Source: Gracilaria gracilis (lineage: Eukaryota > Rhodophyta > Florideophyceae > Gracilariales > Gracilariaceae). Taken from it: a stretch of DNA of 64,000 nt. The notes beneath the pieces are model-generated. The model saw only the letters and a list, made by a program, of their open reading frames with translations. It was not told the origin of the DNA and ran no database searches. The stretch is taken from NCBI GenBank assembly GCA_030374805.1, contig JARGSG010000066.1:248001-312000 (forward strand), given 5' to 3'. This document shows positions 31,474 through 43,809 of the stretch, one piece after another (position 1 is the first letter of the stretch; each line of letters begins with the position of its first letter). A program made the translations under genes and the position numbers.

Positions 31474-34400
31474 GTTTTTCTCTTCACTGTGGCAATTTGG
31501 GCCGTATATCGAATTTGTTGGGTGTAACAAGTATAAGGACGAGCAACAGGTGCCGTTTGGCGGTGCACATGACATCCGAGATTGATGTTTCTCGTTGGTG
31601 AATTTAGAAGTTTGTAGTTCTTGATTAGTTGTTAGCATTGACTTGTACGAAAGTCACAAGAAACAGAAGTGAGAATTAACGTGGGTTAAAGGGCGCGCTT
31701 GTAGCGCAACGGCATAACGAGCCATGCTTCCGCCACACGCCGTTGGGACCGAGTTAAATGAAGCCACAACTAGTTCGGGCCCCAATGACACATGTCCATG
31801 GTAGCGCCAGCATGGAGAGCCGAAGGTATCACGGCTCTCAAGCGCGAAGCCCAACAGCAACCGTGAGTAAGAAGGATTCACGACTCACGACCTCGCGCGA
31901 CTTACGGTGACGGCCACGGCGATAGGAGCTCCCGAGCGAGAGCTTGATCTTGTTGGCGCAGTTTGCCGTGGCACCCTATATGCATGACGAGGCGCAATGA
32001 TAGCTCGGTGGCAGTCAGGCGCCACACGCGGTGCCGCGGCGGTGCAACGTTAGCCGCCTCAATATGAGCGCCACGGCTCGTAGTACGACAGATAGCCCTA
32101 CGTCGAGCGCGGAAGGCGGCAATGCAGATTCTGTCGCCCTGATAGACCGTGTCAAACGGAGACGAGCTCAGATGTGGTCAATTTGTGGCCGCAGCTGCCC
32201 GAGGACTACATGGAGGCAGTGACGGCTGGTGGATGGCGGCAGATAACGGCAGTGGCGATGGCAGGGGAGAGCATCATTGCTGGCAGGCGGGCAGCGCGTA
32301 ACGCTTGGCGCGTTTATGTAATGTATACTGTACGTGACGCATGACGCACAGCCACGTCTTCAAAAAGGTTGAAGAAGCAACTCAAAACACGCGTCAACAG
32401 CGAGTGCGGTGGGGCCTGCGAGGCGGCCGTGCCAAAACTTACGACTGAGTGCACGCATCACGTCGTTATTGCGCGTGTTTCTGTTGATCGCGACCGCTCT
32501 GGATCGAACGGGTATGAATATGATGGAAGTGCGGAGGAGTATTGCTGCGCATACTGCGACGGAAAGTGATGCACGGGGACAGGGGCGAGGGCGTAGGTAC
32601 GAAAGAGAGCAGGGTCATTTGGAGGCGACAGTGGAGGCAGCAGCTGCAGCAACGACTGAGAGAAGGGCTGCGACATGGCAGGTGGCTGTGATGGCGGTGA
32701 TGGTTGCGATAAGGCCGGCTGCCGCAACAGCGGTTCGCGTGACATAGGCGGTTTCTAGATGGGCGTATTTTCCATGGTTGGGGTCGACATGCGTTGACGC
32801 GAGCGAGGGGCTTGTTGTTGTGGGTGCGGGACGTGCTGATAGTGCCGCGGCGGTTGCGACGGCTACTGTTGCAACGATGTCAAGGATTCTGGTTGAGATT
32901 GGAGAGTAGGCTGCTACTATGGCCGCGGCGTACACATTTTGTGTGTGGTAAGTGAAGGCGGGTGGGGCACGGGGGGTGGCGAGGTGGCGATGGGGGAGAC
33001 TGACGCTTGCTGGATAGGTGGGAGCGGAGATCATGGCATCGGAAAGGGTTGAAAGGATTAGAAGGGGGAGTCTCCGTGGTTTTTGGGGACGAAAAGGGAG
33101 GGCGAGAGTTGCGCAATAAAGCACACGGGTGTAACTTTTGCTCGAGAGCGCGGACGAAAGTTGCGCAATAGCGTACGCGGGTCGAAAGACGCGCGACTAG
33201 AATGGTACTGTAAGAGTGGGAGCGTCGAGGAGGGTGCCGGAGAGGGAACAGGTGAGAGCGAAAAAGCCGGGGACGGGGATCGCAGGGCTCCACTTCTATT
33301 GACGGGAGATAACTACGGGTGTATGGCGGTGCGCGGCGAGGAGAGTGACCGAAGGGGGAGGGAGACACGTGCGTGGAAGTGATCGATAGGACGCTTCGCC
33401 GCAGAGCGAGGGATTTTCCCGTGCGACGTGATGAGCACGAGGCGTACTGTGGCGCCCGCGGTCGCCTAACAGCCTCCCCCACCGCGCGCGCGGTACATAA
33501 CCACATGCGATGGAATGTCATGCACGCGCACGCGCTCGTTGCCAATTAGCGCTTGCATTGCGCTGCGCGCGCCCGTGTCAGTGCTGGCATGGGGTCTACT
33601 AGTGCACCTCCCGTGTTCTTTGAGCGCCTCTGTGCCACTCGCGCACACCACCCATCACCATGACGCCGCGCCGGCGCGTCGCCTCGCCGCCGTGGGTTTT
33701 CACGTGCGTGCCCGTGTTCTTCTTCTGTCGGGCACGGCCCCTGGTCCTTATGGCTGTTTGTACCCAAGTGCTTCCCTTCTTCGCCGCCAGCACCCCCGCC
33801 GCTTTCACCGCCACTGCAGCCCACAACCTGTCGCCCGCGCTCCCCGCTATCACGACACTGCTGCCTGTGCCATGCATTTTGAGCGCCTCGCCCTGCATTT
33901 CGTGCCTGCCGTTGTACCCGTTCACCACCAACTTCCTGTTCCACATTAAGGACGATACTATCTGTCTTGGAGCGCGTGGCCGCGCCCACCATCGCACGAC
34001 ACGAAGTTGTTGTCACCCCACGTCTTTCAGATCAGCTGCTACCTGCGCTCGTGCAGAGAGTGCCACCTGCTTCGTAGTGTCCCGCCGCAGCCGTGGCCGT
34101 CGTGCACCGACGTGCGCCGCCATCGTACGCACGATACAATGGCCACGCAAGGGTGAGTGCAACGCCACCGCAGCTCGCCACAGCGTATGCTGCGTCGTTC
34201 TAGCCCTTTCTCAGTGCGAGAGCTAGGCCGCGATCATGCGCGTCGACACGCACCGCCCTCACTGCCGTCACCACCGTACGTGCGTATGCGTCTACTGCTC
34301 ATACCGTGTATGCGATGCACGCAGCTACGTGCTGAACAGTCAACAACTTTCGCTTGCGCAAGAGCTGTTGGAAGGTTGCGTTTCAGCTCTATTCCAACTT

Positions 34401-36334
34401 ACTTTATTGCTTTTTCTACTGTCCTCTTTTCCTTGCCCACCCTGTTCGCGCACAGCCTAAATTGCCCTATTTACTGCATGCTCACGCCTCCTCCTCGCAA
34501 CACCCGCCTTCCGGTCCGCGCTTCGACACCGACTCCGTCCAGGCTCTTGCGTTCCACCTGTTCCTAACGTGCGTCTTACGACCATGCGGTACTACCCCCA
34601 AGTACTTCTCATGCGACGTTACCAACGGCGAGCTATATTTCCTCCGCTGAATGTCAAATTTGCACTTCCTTCATTGCAGCCGCACGCCGTCGGACATCAT
34701 AAGCGTGTCTAGTGAGGCTTCCTCTCACCAATGTGCCCTTCTTATCGACGTCGAGCACATGCATACGTGGAGATAGCCTACGCCCGGACATTCGAACCAT
34801 ATTTGTGCACCATTCGTGTATCCCGCTCATCTATTTACACTTACCTTTTAAATTCTGCTTCCCCATCAGCCCGAGAAGGCCATCACAGGTACTCAGAAGC
34901 GCTTCACCGCCCAAATCCGCCAACGGCTCTGCCCTTCAGCAGACTGAACTAGTCAAGCACTATTTCGTCCATCACGAATGCTCTCTACCACTCCCCCCTC
35001 TTTGTCGGCCACTTAGTCACCAACAATGATTCAAATTCGAAACACCCAACTCCCTCCTCTCCGCTACAGGTAACTGCTCATAAGTCCATTCACTGTCACT
35101 GGGTCATTTTCCATCTCTGCCGCCATGACGTTTTCTAACCCTGCCAACCGAACACTCAGACCCGTTTGCTGCCACGCCACCGAGTAACTGCAGGCCCAAA
35201 TGTCTAGTTCTCGTCCCAGCCAATATGCTTCACGAGAATTTGACAATCAAACGTGCCAAATGCCGGTTCCAAGTAACATCATCTTTCTCGTATGAAGCCG
35301 CAATGACTCATAACGTTCATGTCGTACGTAGACCACAAGGTTGAATGGATGCTAACTAGAACATTCTAATCTCTTGGTCGTGACAGGTGTATCAATCCCA
35401 TTATGAAGCAAAACTGTATACAGTTTCTGGCGATGATTTACGCAGACAAGAGAAAGGTGTAGCTCGTAACTAGCGTGCAATAAATGAAATGTAGCGGCCC
35501 GCACATGAATCATTCTATGAATGTCATTGAAAATTACTAGGGGTGGAGCATAGGGTACTGAAGTACAGGTAAGAACACAACAAACATGCACCGAGTTGGA
35601 AATCTCAACGGCGTTATTGAAGTGGAAGCACAACATGACTGTATTTTGAGCGCTATATTGTTTGCCGAACTAACGCCTCCCCCTTGATCTCTGTATTTCG
35701 CGTCTCTTCTTTGTGAGCAACCTGCGAGGACAAATTGCTGTAGACCTGGCTCGTTTGAAACTGTTTCCTGTACCCCGGCGGTATTCAGATGCGGTCCTCG
35801 AACTGATTATTGGATTCTGTAAAGTACTATCCGGCACGACGCTACGTTCAGAAGGTAGAATGCGAGTCTCTGCACGCGAAAGGGAGCCCTGAACTGGAGC
35901 TATCTCATCTTCATCGAAACGTAGTGTGATGTATCCGGGACGGCGAATAAATGTATCTGCGGGGTGGAGAGAAGCCGGAGCAGGTGTTATTTCATCGATC
36001 TAAAAAAGTGGTGCATCTTCTTCGGTCGGGGACCCCATTGAATTCTCTATCTGAACATGTTCGTCATTGGTACTTTGAAAGATATTCCTTCTTTGCGATA
36101 CAGTTTCAATGCGACTTGCAATGTGCTGACGTTCATCTCAAGTTGCACCTCGACGACGAACGCACTCCTCACTCTGACGAACGGTTTCGGACCTGTGTGC
36201 AGTATTGGTCCAGACTCCGAGATTGGAATTCAGGGGGTGACGCTCAACCCCGCGGACACCATTACCAGTATTGCTGTCCACGGGTTGTGCGGCATTTGCA
36301 GACTCTGTTCGGGTATCGTCTATGAGTGGCACGT
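31474..36334. other. Gene-poor region with a GC-rich core
   Basis: No frame here looks like a real protein. From about 31.9 to 34.6 kb the sequence is GC- and CpG-rich with low-complexity purine or pyrimidine runs. The frames it opens (for example at 33515-33949 and 33660-34226) are Ala/Arg/Pro/His-biased on both strands, as composition alone would give. The flanks, 34.7-36.3 kb, are of average composition without recognisable content. Confidence 0.5.
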
Positions 36335-37009
36335 TTACTGTTCTGTTTGGGGGACTGATGATGTTGGTGCTTGGCTGCCAGGCAGGTGGTGGGCCTGACG
36401 AAGCAGCAGCATTCCTTCCACTTCTCGGTCCGGTGTATTTCTGTCTCGCCGAATTGCTTCTTGTATAAGCATATTCACAGCGCACTGGCCCCCTGCCTTG
36501 CGAAGGACCACATAATGTTTCTCAATCTTTGTACGCAACTCAAACAAAATATTGGGGTGTGTATGTTGAAGGCAACGATAAGTCATAGTACCGTCATCAG
36601 TGAGTTTACGAATCTGGTACACATACTCTCGTATGCTGCGCATTGCCGAACGGATGAACTCCTCACTCAGTGAAGCCTGTGGATCATACTCTGTACCATC
36701 CATTTCTGCAACCTTGCGGTTGAAAATCTCTCTCATTTTCTTCTGGGATCCCTGACCTGCGACACCAGTTTTACCTCGACGGCGCGACTCCAATCTTGTG
36801 GGTATTGGAATGCATCGCTCGGGAATGTCAGTGTTCTCAGCGGCCGCGCTTCGTGTTTCACCATTTTGTCTGGATATGCGCTGCATCACAGCCGAGAAAA
36901 TGTATGCCGTGACGACGAAGAGAAGGAATACGCGAATGCCGCTGGGTGAAAACGCTACCTCGGTCGACAAAGAGCGAAAGAAAGAACGCTGTGTTGGTGT
37001 ATAAAACAA
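36335..37009 (-). CDS. 224-codon protein of unknown function, divergent from CACTA
   Basis: Starts at Met 37009 and reads away from the CACTA transposase, with about 200 bases between the two starts. An N-terminal hydrophobic run (IRVFLLFVVTAYIFSAVM, about residues 24-42) could be a membrane anchor or a coding accident. The rest is a charged helical protein (SQKKMREIFNRKVAEMDG, FIRSAMRSIREYVYQIRK) ending in a Pro/Ser-rich tail. Its position suggests a second protein of the CACTA element, but these usually share the transposase strand. No family recognised. Confidence 0.45.
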   Translation of the reverse strand: MFYTPTQRSFFRSLSTEVAFSPSGIRVFLLFVVTAYIFSAVMQRISRQNGETRSAAAENTDIPERCIPIPTRLESRRRGKTGVAGQGSQKKMREIFNRKVAEMDGTEYDPQASLSEEFIRSAMRSIREYVYQIRKLTDDGTMTYRCLQHTHPNILFELRTKIEKHYVVLRKAGGQCAVNMLIQEAIRRDRNTPDREVEGMLLLRQAHHLPGSQAPTSSVPQTEQ

Positions 37010-37207
37010 GGGAAAGAGTGGGAAACTGAGAGGACATGGATACTTATACCAGCGTGATGCACTACAGTTTCGTGGCGTGGAGACAGGGAACGAGCGGTGT
37101 TTTCAATACAAAAAGTACGGCAGCCTGCACGAACCACAAGGTACCAGTGAGCGTTCCTGTACCAATGAAGCAATTCACAATAACCCTCAGAGAATCAAGA
37201 AGCCAGT

Positions 37208-40200
37208 TTGATTTCATTTTCTTGCTCATCGCCATACCACCGCTTCTTTTTAAGGACATTAGTAAGCTGCAACACGTTATTACACCAAAAACCGGAGAGA
37301 AAGAGACCAGCTTCAGAATCAACTGATTCAATACAACGTCAAATTTGTAATGAAGAGCAGGAGGTCACGGCGTCTACTACGTCTCAGTACAACAGCTCAT
37401 GGATAGAAGAGATCGAGAACGAGTATGCTACCCCTGCACAGCACCAGCAAAGTCCTCGTTTCCGGAAGCAGGTGAGACAAAGACTGGCTTTTGTTCCGAA
37501 CCAAGTTGATCAACGCTCTACAGGTCTTCCGATTCTCACCACAAACACTGCTTCTTGTACACCACGCGCACAGTCTACGCAATCTGTGGAAGACTTCGAA
37601 GAAAATTGTATGACACTGGTACACCACACGCGGTCAATTCAAGAGAAAGTGGCAATCTTCATGGAGAAATATCCGAAGGCCTACATTCGGAGAATGCATC
37701 ATGCAACGCATATGATGTCAATGATGCAAACGAAGTATTGGCCACGAATAATCTCAGCATTGCATGCTCGAGTCTTTGCAAGTCTCTCTCTTCTTTTGCC
37801 CAACTTGATGGAGGAGAAGATCTGTTCAAAAACACTCTCCGAACGAATATGGGAAGGACGTCGAGATATGGCGAGTTATGAAGGTTCTACACGTCATAGA
37901 GACTCGAGGTCACTCGAAAAGTCTTGCAGAAAATCTGCTTCGAACCAACGTTATTAGATCCAAATTTAGCTATGGCGTAGTTGTCCGCTATTCAATACGA
38001 AGATCAAGGGCTCAAAAGAGATTCGGGCTCATGTGCTCCCTAGAACACGCTCCAGTATACGGAGTCGTGGATCAGAAGAGTTGTCAATCTAAGTCATGTG
38101 ATACGTTGGTGTCCAAAAGTCACAAGTACTGGTTCAGAACTGTCTCCGAACAGGTTTCAGCCCTTTGTCAGGGAAAGGAATCCTTCGAACACCTATTAAA
38201 AGGTTGTGAGGACGCCTGCAACGCAGTAGGCGGAAAAGTTGCCCATAATGGGTCACTTCACGACTATTATTGTGGTGATTACTTCAAGGAGAAATATGGT
38301 GCCTTGATGAGGTCTTCTGACATGAAACAGCACCTCCATGTGTTTCTGACGTTCTCCACGGACGGATTCGAAGTGTTTAGAGGGCGCAGACTCAGCAGGT
38401 CAACCTGGCCACTCGTTTTTGTTTTACTTAACCTAGACCCTTTGACGAGGTTCCGGGCTGCGAAAACTATTTTACCCGGTTTCATGCCCGATTCCCGTGA
38501 AGCAGAGGAATTTGAAACATTTCTTTCACCCATCATTGAGGACCTCAAAGCTTTCGAAATGGGGATGAACTTCTTATGCGCTGACGGCAGGACGAGAAAA
38601 GTATATGGACATGGGATGTTTATCACCTCCGATTGGCCCGCGGCCAGCAAGCTCATCGGTATGAAAGGGCACAACGCAGAACATCCTTGTCGTATGTGCA
38701 TGAAGCGCACGAGAAGGAAAGCTTCCGCTGGTCAAAAGTTATGGATGCTTCCGGAAGAAGGAAATCCTATTAAACACCAATATATTTCAGGGTGGCTCGA
38801 AGGTGAACGAAGCCTTTGGATCGACAAAAAGTGTCCAGGGCCACGGAATGCAGCCCAAATGGAGCGTGTATGGCAGACACTTGAAAAGAGAGAAAGAGGT
38901 TCGGCAGCGCTTATGAAAGCATCCGGAGTTCGTCGAAGGCCTTTACTCGCAGCTTTGTCAGTTGATATAGTGAAATGCTATCCTTACGATCCAATGCATC
39001 TCTGGCTGCTGGGGTGGGTAAAACATACTCTATCACTTTGTCTTGGCATACACAAAAGGTGCATGTCAGATCGTTATCCGTTCGTACGGGATAAGTCAGA
39101 TGTAGATAATATGAATGGAGCTCTAGCTGATGCAGCATGGGGAATTCCAGCTCACTGGGGACGAGCACCGGAATCTTTTTGCTTTGTTGGGGATTACAAA
39201 GCAGAGGATTAGCTGAATCTTGCTTTGTACTATGCGCCGGTTCTGTTTTGTGGAGTTCGAGTTGACAACAAAATACGGCAACTATGGGCGGCTACTTCAA
39301 CTGTTAGAGACATAGTGATGGATACATCTCCAACGACTGCCGATGTTGTGAATCTGCGGCAGGCGCTCCAGGTAGCGCACTCCTTGATCAGGAAAATATT
39401 CTGCAGTACCCCAGCGCATGCATTCTGTTTCACGCCTACCACCCACGCTGTCCTTCATTTATCTCAGATGCTTCAGAGCTGCGGTTTGCTGAGAAACGTA
39501 TCGCACTTCAATGTCGAAAGAATAGCTGGAAAGTTGGGAGAAATACCAAAGTCCCGTCATCGTCAGGAATCAAATCTATTCCACAAAACACACACATTAT
39601 TCTCACTTCGCATGGTAGAAGGGGAAATTGCTACGTCTTCTCCTACGTCTCAACCAGTAGTGAAGTTCTCGCGATGTGCACGAGAGATCGAAAATGCAGC
39701 TGTCAGCGTACGGTCAAGTGCAGGATACGAGAACCAAAGCCTCCAAGAAGGCGAATTAGAGAGAGCGCGATTTCCACAGGACTCCATATTGAGGTTTCGA
39801 TTTGCAGGAAACCCAGGAAATCGAAATATTTCGCCGTTACAGTCAGCTATTCTTGGCTACGTTCGGGATGATCTCTCCCATGGCAGCTACGACGTTGAAT
39901 TGACAAATATGCAGTAATTTGCAAAGTTATCATTATTCCAAGAACACCGTTCCTTGACAATTGAAACACGGGCCGAATTTGAACGTCGAAAACATAATGA
40001 GACATTCCGAGCAAGGCAACGTTGTTGGGTTGCTTCGAAGTTTAAAGCGGGGGCAGAAGGTGATATGATGGAAGCGGAAGACAGGCTGTGTGAGGTTTAC
40101 TATGGTTGCGTCGAGAATTTATTGGAGGCAACAGTACAGTATCGTTCATATCCAGAGATGGAGAGTCATGAGCGTCTCTACCGTCTTGCGAACATAAGGT

Positions 40201-40427
40201 GGCAGTATGGCCCTCGCGAAGATCAAATAACCGATATGCCCTCCGTTTTCCTTCAGAATCGCGTGCGACGAGGGAGTGTGCGCGACACCAGGACGACTGT
40301 GGAGGATGTACACTGCATTTCCCATTTGATTGGTATCATCGGCCACGATGGACGCAGGCATTTTCTTCATCCAATGCGTCGCCGTATATCAACCGGAGTC
40401 GACGTTCTAGGTGGGATTCATCAGTAG
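37208..40427 (+). pseudogene. CACTA (En/Spm) Tnp2-type transposase
   Basis: Transposase_21-like protein. The N-terminal part, 37208-37957, is in another frame from the rest. The core runs from 37878 in one frame: HVFLTFSTDGFEVFRGRRLS, WPLVFVLLNLDP, ILPGF, FLSPIIEDLKAF, FITSDWPAASKLIGMKGH, HPCRMCMKRT, CYPYDPMHLWLLGWVKH. These are the expected Asp, H-x-C-x2-C and D-x-MH landmarks of CACTA transposases. Two stops interrupt the frame without shifting it (TAG at 39210-39212, TAA at 39915-39917); with the frame change near 37880 this makes about three breaks. The last part (39954-40427) matches the C-terminal region. No CACTA-type terminal repeats were found. Confidence 0.8.
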
Positions 40428-40480
40428 TAACGGATCGGTCAATTCTGGAGCGCGGGATATAACGTCATATGGATTTCAAG

Positions 40481-40530
40481 AGTGACATGACACGTTCAAA
40501 GATCCAGTGATATGACGCGTTCAGAGATAT
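40481..40530 (+). repeat. 25-bp direct repeat, two copies
   Basis: AGTGACATGACACGTTCAAA and AGTGATATGACGCGTTCAGA head two adjacent 25-base units. They lie just past the CACTA transposase, where CACTA elements keep subterminal repeats that bind their second protein. Confidence 0.5.
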
Positions 40531-40879
40531 TCTGACGTGGCATTTGTATATTTTTGCACAACATTCGTCACCAAAATTAGAAACCTAAGAAATCAATTTT
40601 CAAAAACAATCGCCATGCAGAAGAGGTGAAATTAATTTGATACATCTCTCTGTTGATTTGTCGCACATCCAAAAGCTAAACTCAGGCTTTCAAACGGACG
40701 TCGACTGAACATCATCTGGTACATCATCAGTAGTATCAACAGGATAAATTCCGAACATTTTTCGTATATCCAGATGGACATCCGACGCACATCATTCGTA
40801 TATAATGCGCCCATCAACGAATGCCCGTAGAATGCCTCAAAAGCTACGCGTCTGTTTCCCATCCTATGGACATCTAGGG

Positions 40880-41584
40880 GGCATCAAGATGTTTCTCTGG
40901 GAATGTTGCCTTTCTTCTTCCATAAGTGACACCTTCGCTTCTAGACGAATGTGTTAGCAAGCGCTTGAAGTGCACTGAAATGCCCAGACCTCAACGCAGA
41001 CGACTAGTGTTCCCTTAGCAACTGCCCCTCTCTCGCGATTAAATGAGGAACGGCATCCTTTAACGTGGCTCCAGTCTGATATATCACTTCAACCGTCACG
41101 TCAAAGTCCTTCGTCAGACCCTGAAGATAGCTCGGAGCTTTTCGGCTTCAGAAAAATTGTGTCCGATTTCGTTAAGCTTCATCTCGATGACCGCAAGACG
41201 GTTTACGCAGTCCAAAACGCGTTCATCAGAGTCCATACGCATATCCTGATACTGTTCCAGTAGTGCATCGATGCTTGCTGGTGAATCCATCTCGAAATTG
41301 GCTTTTGACTTCTGCCATATTTCTGTGGGATCCCTGATCTTCATCACGGGAACCACGCAAGACACATGAACAGAAACCAGTATGCATGTCAGATCAATGG
41401 CCCGCCTCGTTTCGAACTTCTCAATAGCTTCTTCATCTTCCGGCACGCACTTACCACCGCACATCAGTCGCCACACACCCTTAGAACGGAGCACAAGTTC
41501 CATTTCGTGCAACAACATGAAGTAGTTATCCGCCTTGAGTAGCGGAATGCGGAACCTAGCCGCGTCCACGAAGAGATCGTCCAT
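40880..41584 (-). pseudogene. Copia gag fossil (UBN2 type)
   Basis: Minus-strand frame from Met 41584 with copia gag features: PLLKADNYFMLLHEMELVLRS, SPASIDALLEQYQDMRMD and KLNEIGHNFSEAEKLR. Similarity carries on beyond the open frame to a decayed zinc-knuckle-like stretch near 40.9 kb. The 5' LTR lies about 140 bases upstream. No protease or pol follows. Broken. Confidence 0.82.
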
Positions 41585-41726
41585 GACGAACGCGATCGAG
41601 TTCAGAAAACAGAGTAGTATCGTATGAACAGTAGCACGTAAAGGGCCCTATAACCTATAGAAAGATATCAGGTTGTAGTCACGAGGGTTGAACCAAAGTT
41701 CAAATCAGCCTATTTTACTGTCACCA

Positions 41727-41905
41727 GTTACTACTTATCTAGTGCCGGCTTCCAGCCACTAAGTCCCACAAATATACAAACTCTTGTATTTTTTGTGCTT
41801 TGTCACAGCCCATTTGGAACGTTCAGCTGAACTGGTGTAGCCGTTTGTGTTGCACAAAGGTGCAGCACAATGTCTCGCACCAGATAGTTCCACTGGAGCG
41901 TTTCA
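41727..41905 (-). repeat. Copia LTR (5' side of the gag fragment)
   Basis: About 179 bp, roughly 90 percent identical to the LTR at 3176-3352. Next to it on the gag side the minus strand reads TGGTGACAGT, a plausible primer binding start. Confidence 0.75.
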
Positions 41906-42365
41906 GTCTCTCCAGAGGACCAACTCACGCAGCGTGGGTGACGTGGTCTCGCTGGTGCGTGAGGCTCACGAAACGTGAGAGACATCGCTGCCCTGGTGCT
42001 TTAGGCTCATATAACGGCTTTTTGAACTCACCCAAATCACCACCCAGAGAGACCAGTAGTACGGACACTTCACGTCCAGAAAACACTTTCCTAATCGACA
42101 CCAACATCACAAAGCTATTTTTTCACAAGCTCTCTTCCTTCCATATTTTCGTCTATGCCCAACTCATCATGAGCCGAGAATGAGACGAAAAGTGTTGAGA
42201 TATTTGCGCCACCACCACTTCGCAATCCGGAAAAATACAACAGGAACTTTTTTATTCTCTTACCAAGTAATTTTTGAATCTGTAGTTGTCTAAAGAATAA
42301 CATCTTCAGCGCAGATTTACTGTGACCACTCCACAAACAAATCAACTCTAAGCCCTAGCAGAAAA

Positions 42366-42790
42366 CTTCGTTGCGTTCTAAATGTACAATTTCCAATGCA
42401 GACTGCAACAATCACCAAAATTCTGAAATGCGATACTATGAGTCAAAGCTTACTGCATCTGAAGACAGCGACTTACATTATATAGTTACAAAAATTCTTC
42501 CAGCCGATATTGAGACTGAAACATAAACTATGGAGCAGAAATATGAATCCAGCGATCTTCAATGGCCTCACAATGATATTTTGATCCCGACGAGTAATTC
42601 AAGCGCAGAAGATTATCAGGCTTTGAACCCTTCTGATTTGGCGATATCGGACACAGAAGTATAAGATATTGTAAGAAAGACAAAGAAAAAGCTGAATGGC
42701 GAAGTAAGTACGAACGCAGAGTAGGCTCTCCAAGTTGTAGTGGAGGAAGTATGGTCATCTATATTTGTATGCGGTATTGTACATTCATGG
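42366..42790 (+). pseudogene. Decayed acidic reading frame, unknown
   Basis: One frame reads as protein-like, Ser/Asp/Glu-rich sequence (YYESKLTASEDSDLHYIV, YESSDLQWPHNDILI, AEDYQALNPSDLAISDTE) but is broken by about four in-frame stops (ends of ADIETET, AISDTEV, VSTNAE and ETLWTI). No shift of frame is needed along it. Family unknown. Confidence 0.3.
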
Positions 42791-42890
42791 ACTCCAGCAG
42801 AGACTCTGTGGACCATATGACAACGGTTGAACCGGAGAGTAGTAGCCTAAGCCGTGCCGTTCAGACTAAAGCTTTCCTGGCTAACTGGGA

Positions 42891-43779
42891 TTACGCGTCC
42901 GCATTTTGAGCTCTGGACAGCTTCTTTTCCGAGGGAAGAAGCCATGGGGTGGGCGAAAGCGGGCGAGACAGGAAAGGTTGTATGGGGAAAATGGTGGAAG
43001 AAGGTGTTGTCGGAGTGTGCGAGTGGAAGTTGTCGTTAAAGGGTTTGGATAACATCCTTTCGTAAGTTAGTGGCTGTGAAGAGGTGCTGTGGGTAGTGGA
43101 GGGTGGTGGGGGTGAAACCGATGTTGCTGACTCTGTGTTGGAAGAGGTCTGTTTGAAGTTTTGAACACTGGAAGGGGGCGGAGAGGGCATTGTGGAAGAC
43201 TGAATTTGGAGAGGGCGGGGTCCTAGAGGAGAGAAATGAGTCCGTTTGTTTTGCGGTGGCCGAGGGTGGAAGCAGTGGAAGAGATGGAAAAGACCATTCG
43301 TTTGAGGTGGGGGTTGTTGAGGAGAGAGAAGGAGGGGGCGGTGGAGGAGATGGGGAGGGGAAAGGTGGCAGACTGAGGTGCCTACGATATGGTAGGTGGT
43401 TTGGGTGTGGACGGAGAGGGAGAGATGTTGCTGGTTGTAGGAGTCGTTTTCGGCGATGGAGACGTTATCAGAGGGGTGATTAGAGAGCGGAGGTGGGGAT
43501 GGGAGTTGCGGGTGGACTTGTGACACTTTGTGTTTTAGGAGAAGAGAAGGAAGTTGCCGTCGGGGGAGAGGAAATGCTTGTCGGAGGTGAGGCGGCGTGG
43601 GCATCTTCTTTGTTGCCTTCGAATAGCGGGGATGGTGCGAGCAAGGAGAGAGCAGCCTTCATAGCAGCGTTTAAACATGACGGAAAGCGGTGTGGGGTTC
43701 TTGGGAGAGAGGGAGATACGTAGCGGGGAACGTAATATGGCGCACAGAGGGTTGGATGGAATGATGGGGGAGGTGGCAC
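42891..43779 (-). pseudogene. Pro/Ser-rich reading frame, unknown
   Basis: Two overlapping minus-strand frames (43779-43480 and 43604-42891) form a protein rich in Pro, Ser, Thr and His, with one frame change between. The most protein-like part is SQPLTYERMLSKPFNDNF near the end. It could be the disordered start of a LINE ORF1 or gag-like protein, or composition-driven. Its 5' end lies 30 bases from gypsy B. Confidence 0.3.
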
Positions 43780-43809
43780 GTGATGCGAAGGTGTTTCAAT
43801 AGTGAAAGA

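Noticed and set aside
31694-31770. A-box-like TAGCGCAACGGCATAACG suggesting a tRNA gene
   Set aside because: No matching B-box at the right distance and no paired acceptor ends.
33515-34226. Overlapping long frames in the GC-rich 32-34.6 kb region
   Set aside because: Frames open on both strands with Ala/Arg/Pro/His bias, as expected from GC-rich sequence lacking stops; no domain or consistent codon use.
20773-40427. Recurrent in-frame TAG and TAA stops in several genes as a sign of reassigned stop codons
   Set aside because: The stops fall at different kinds of residues (a Tyr site in the bromodomain, linker sites in importin), the same genes also have frame changes, and the intact MULE gene uses CAA and CAG for Gln and ends in TAG. 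Ordinary decay explains it.
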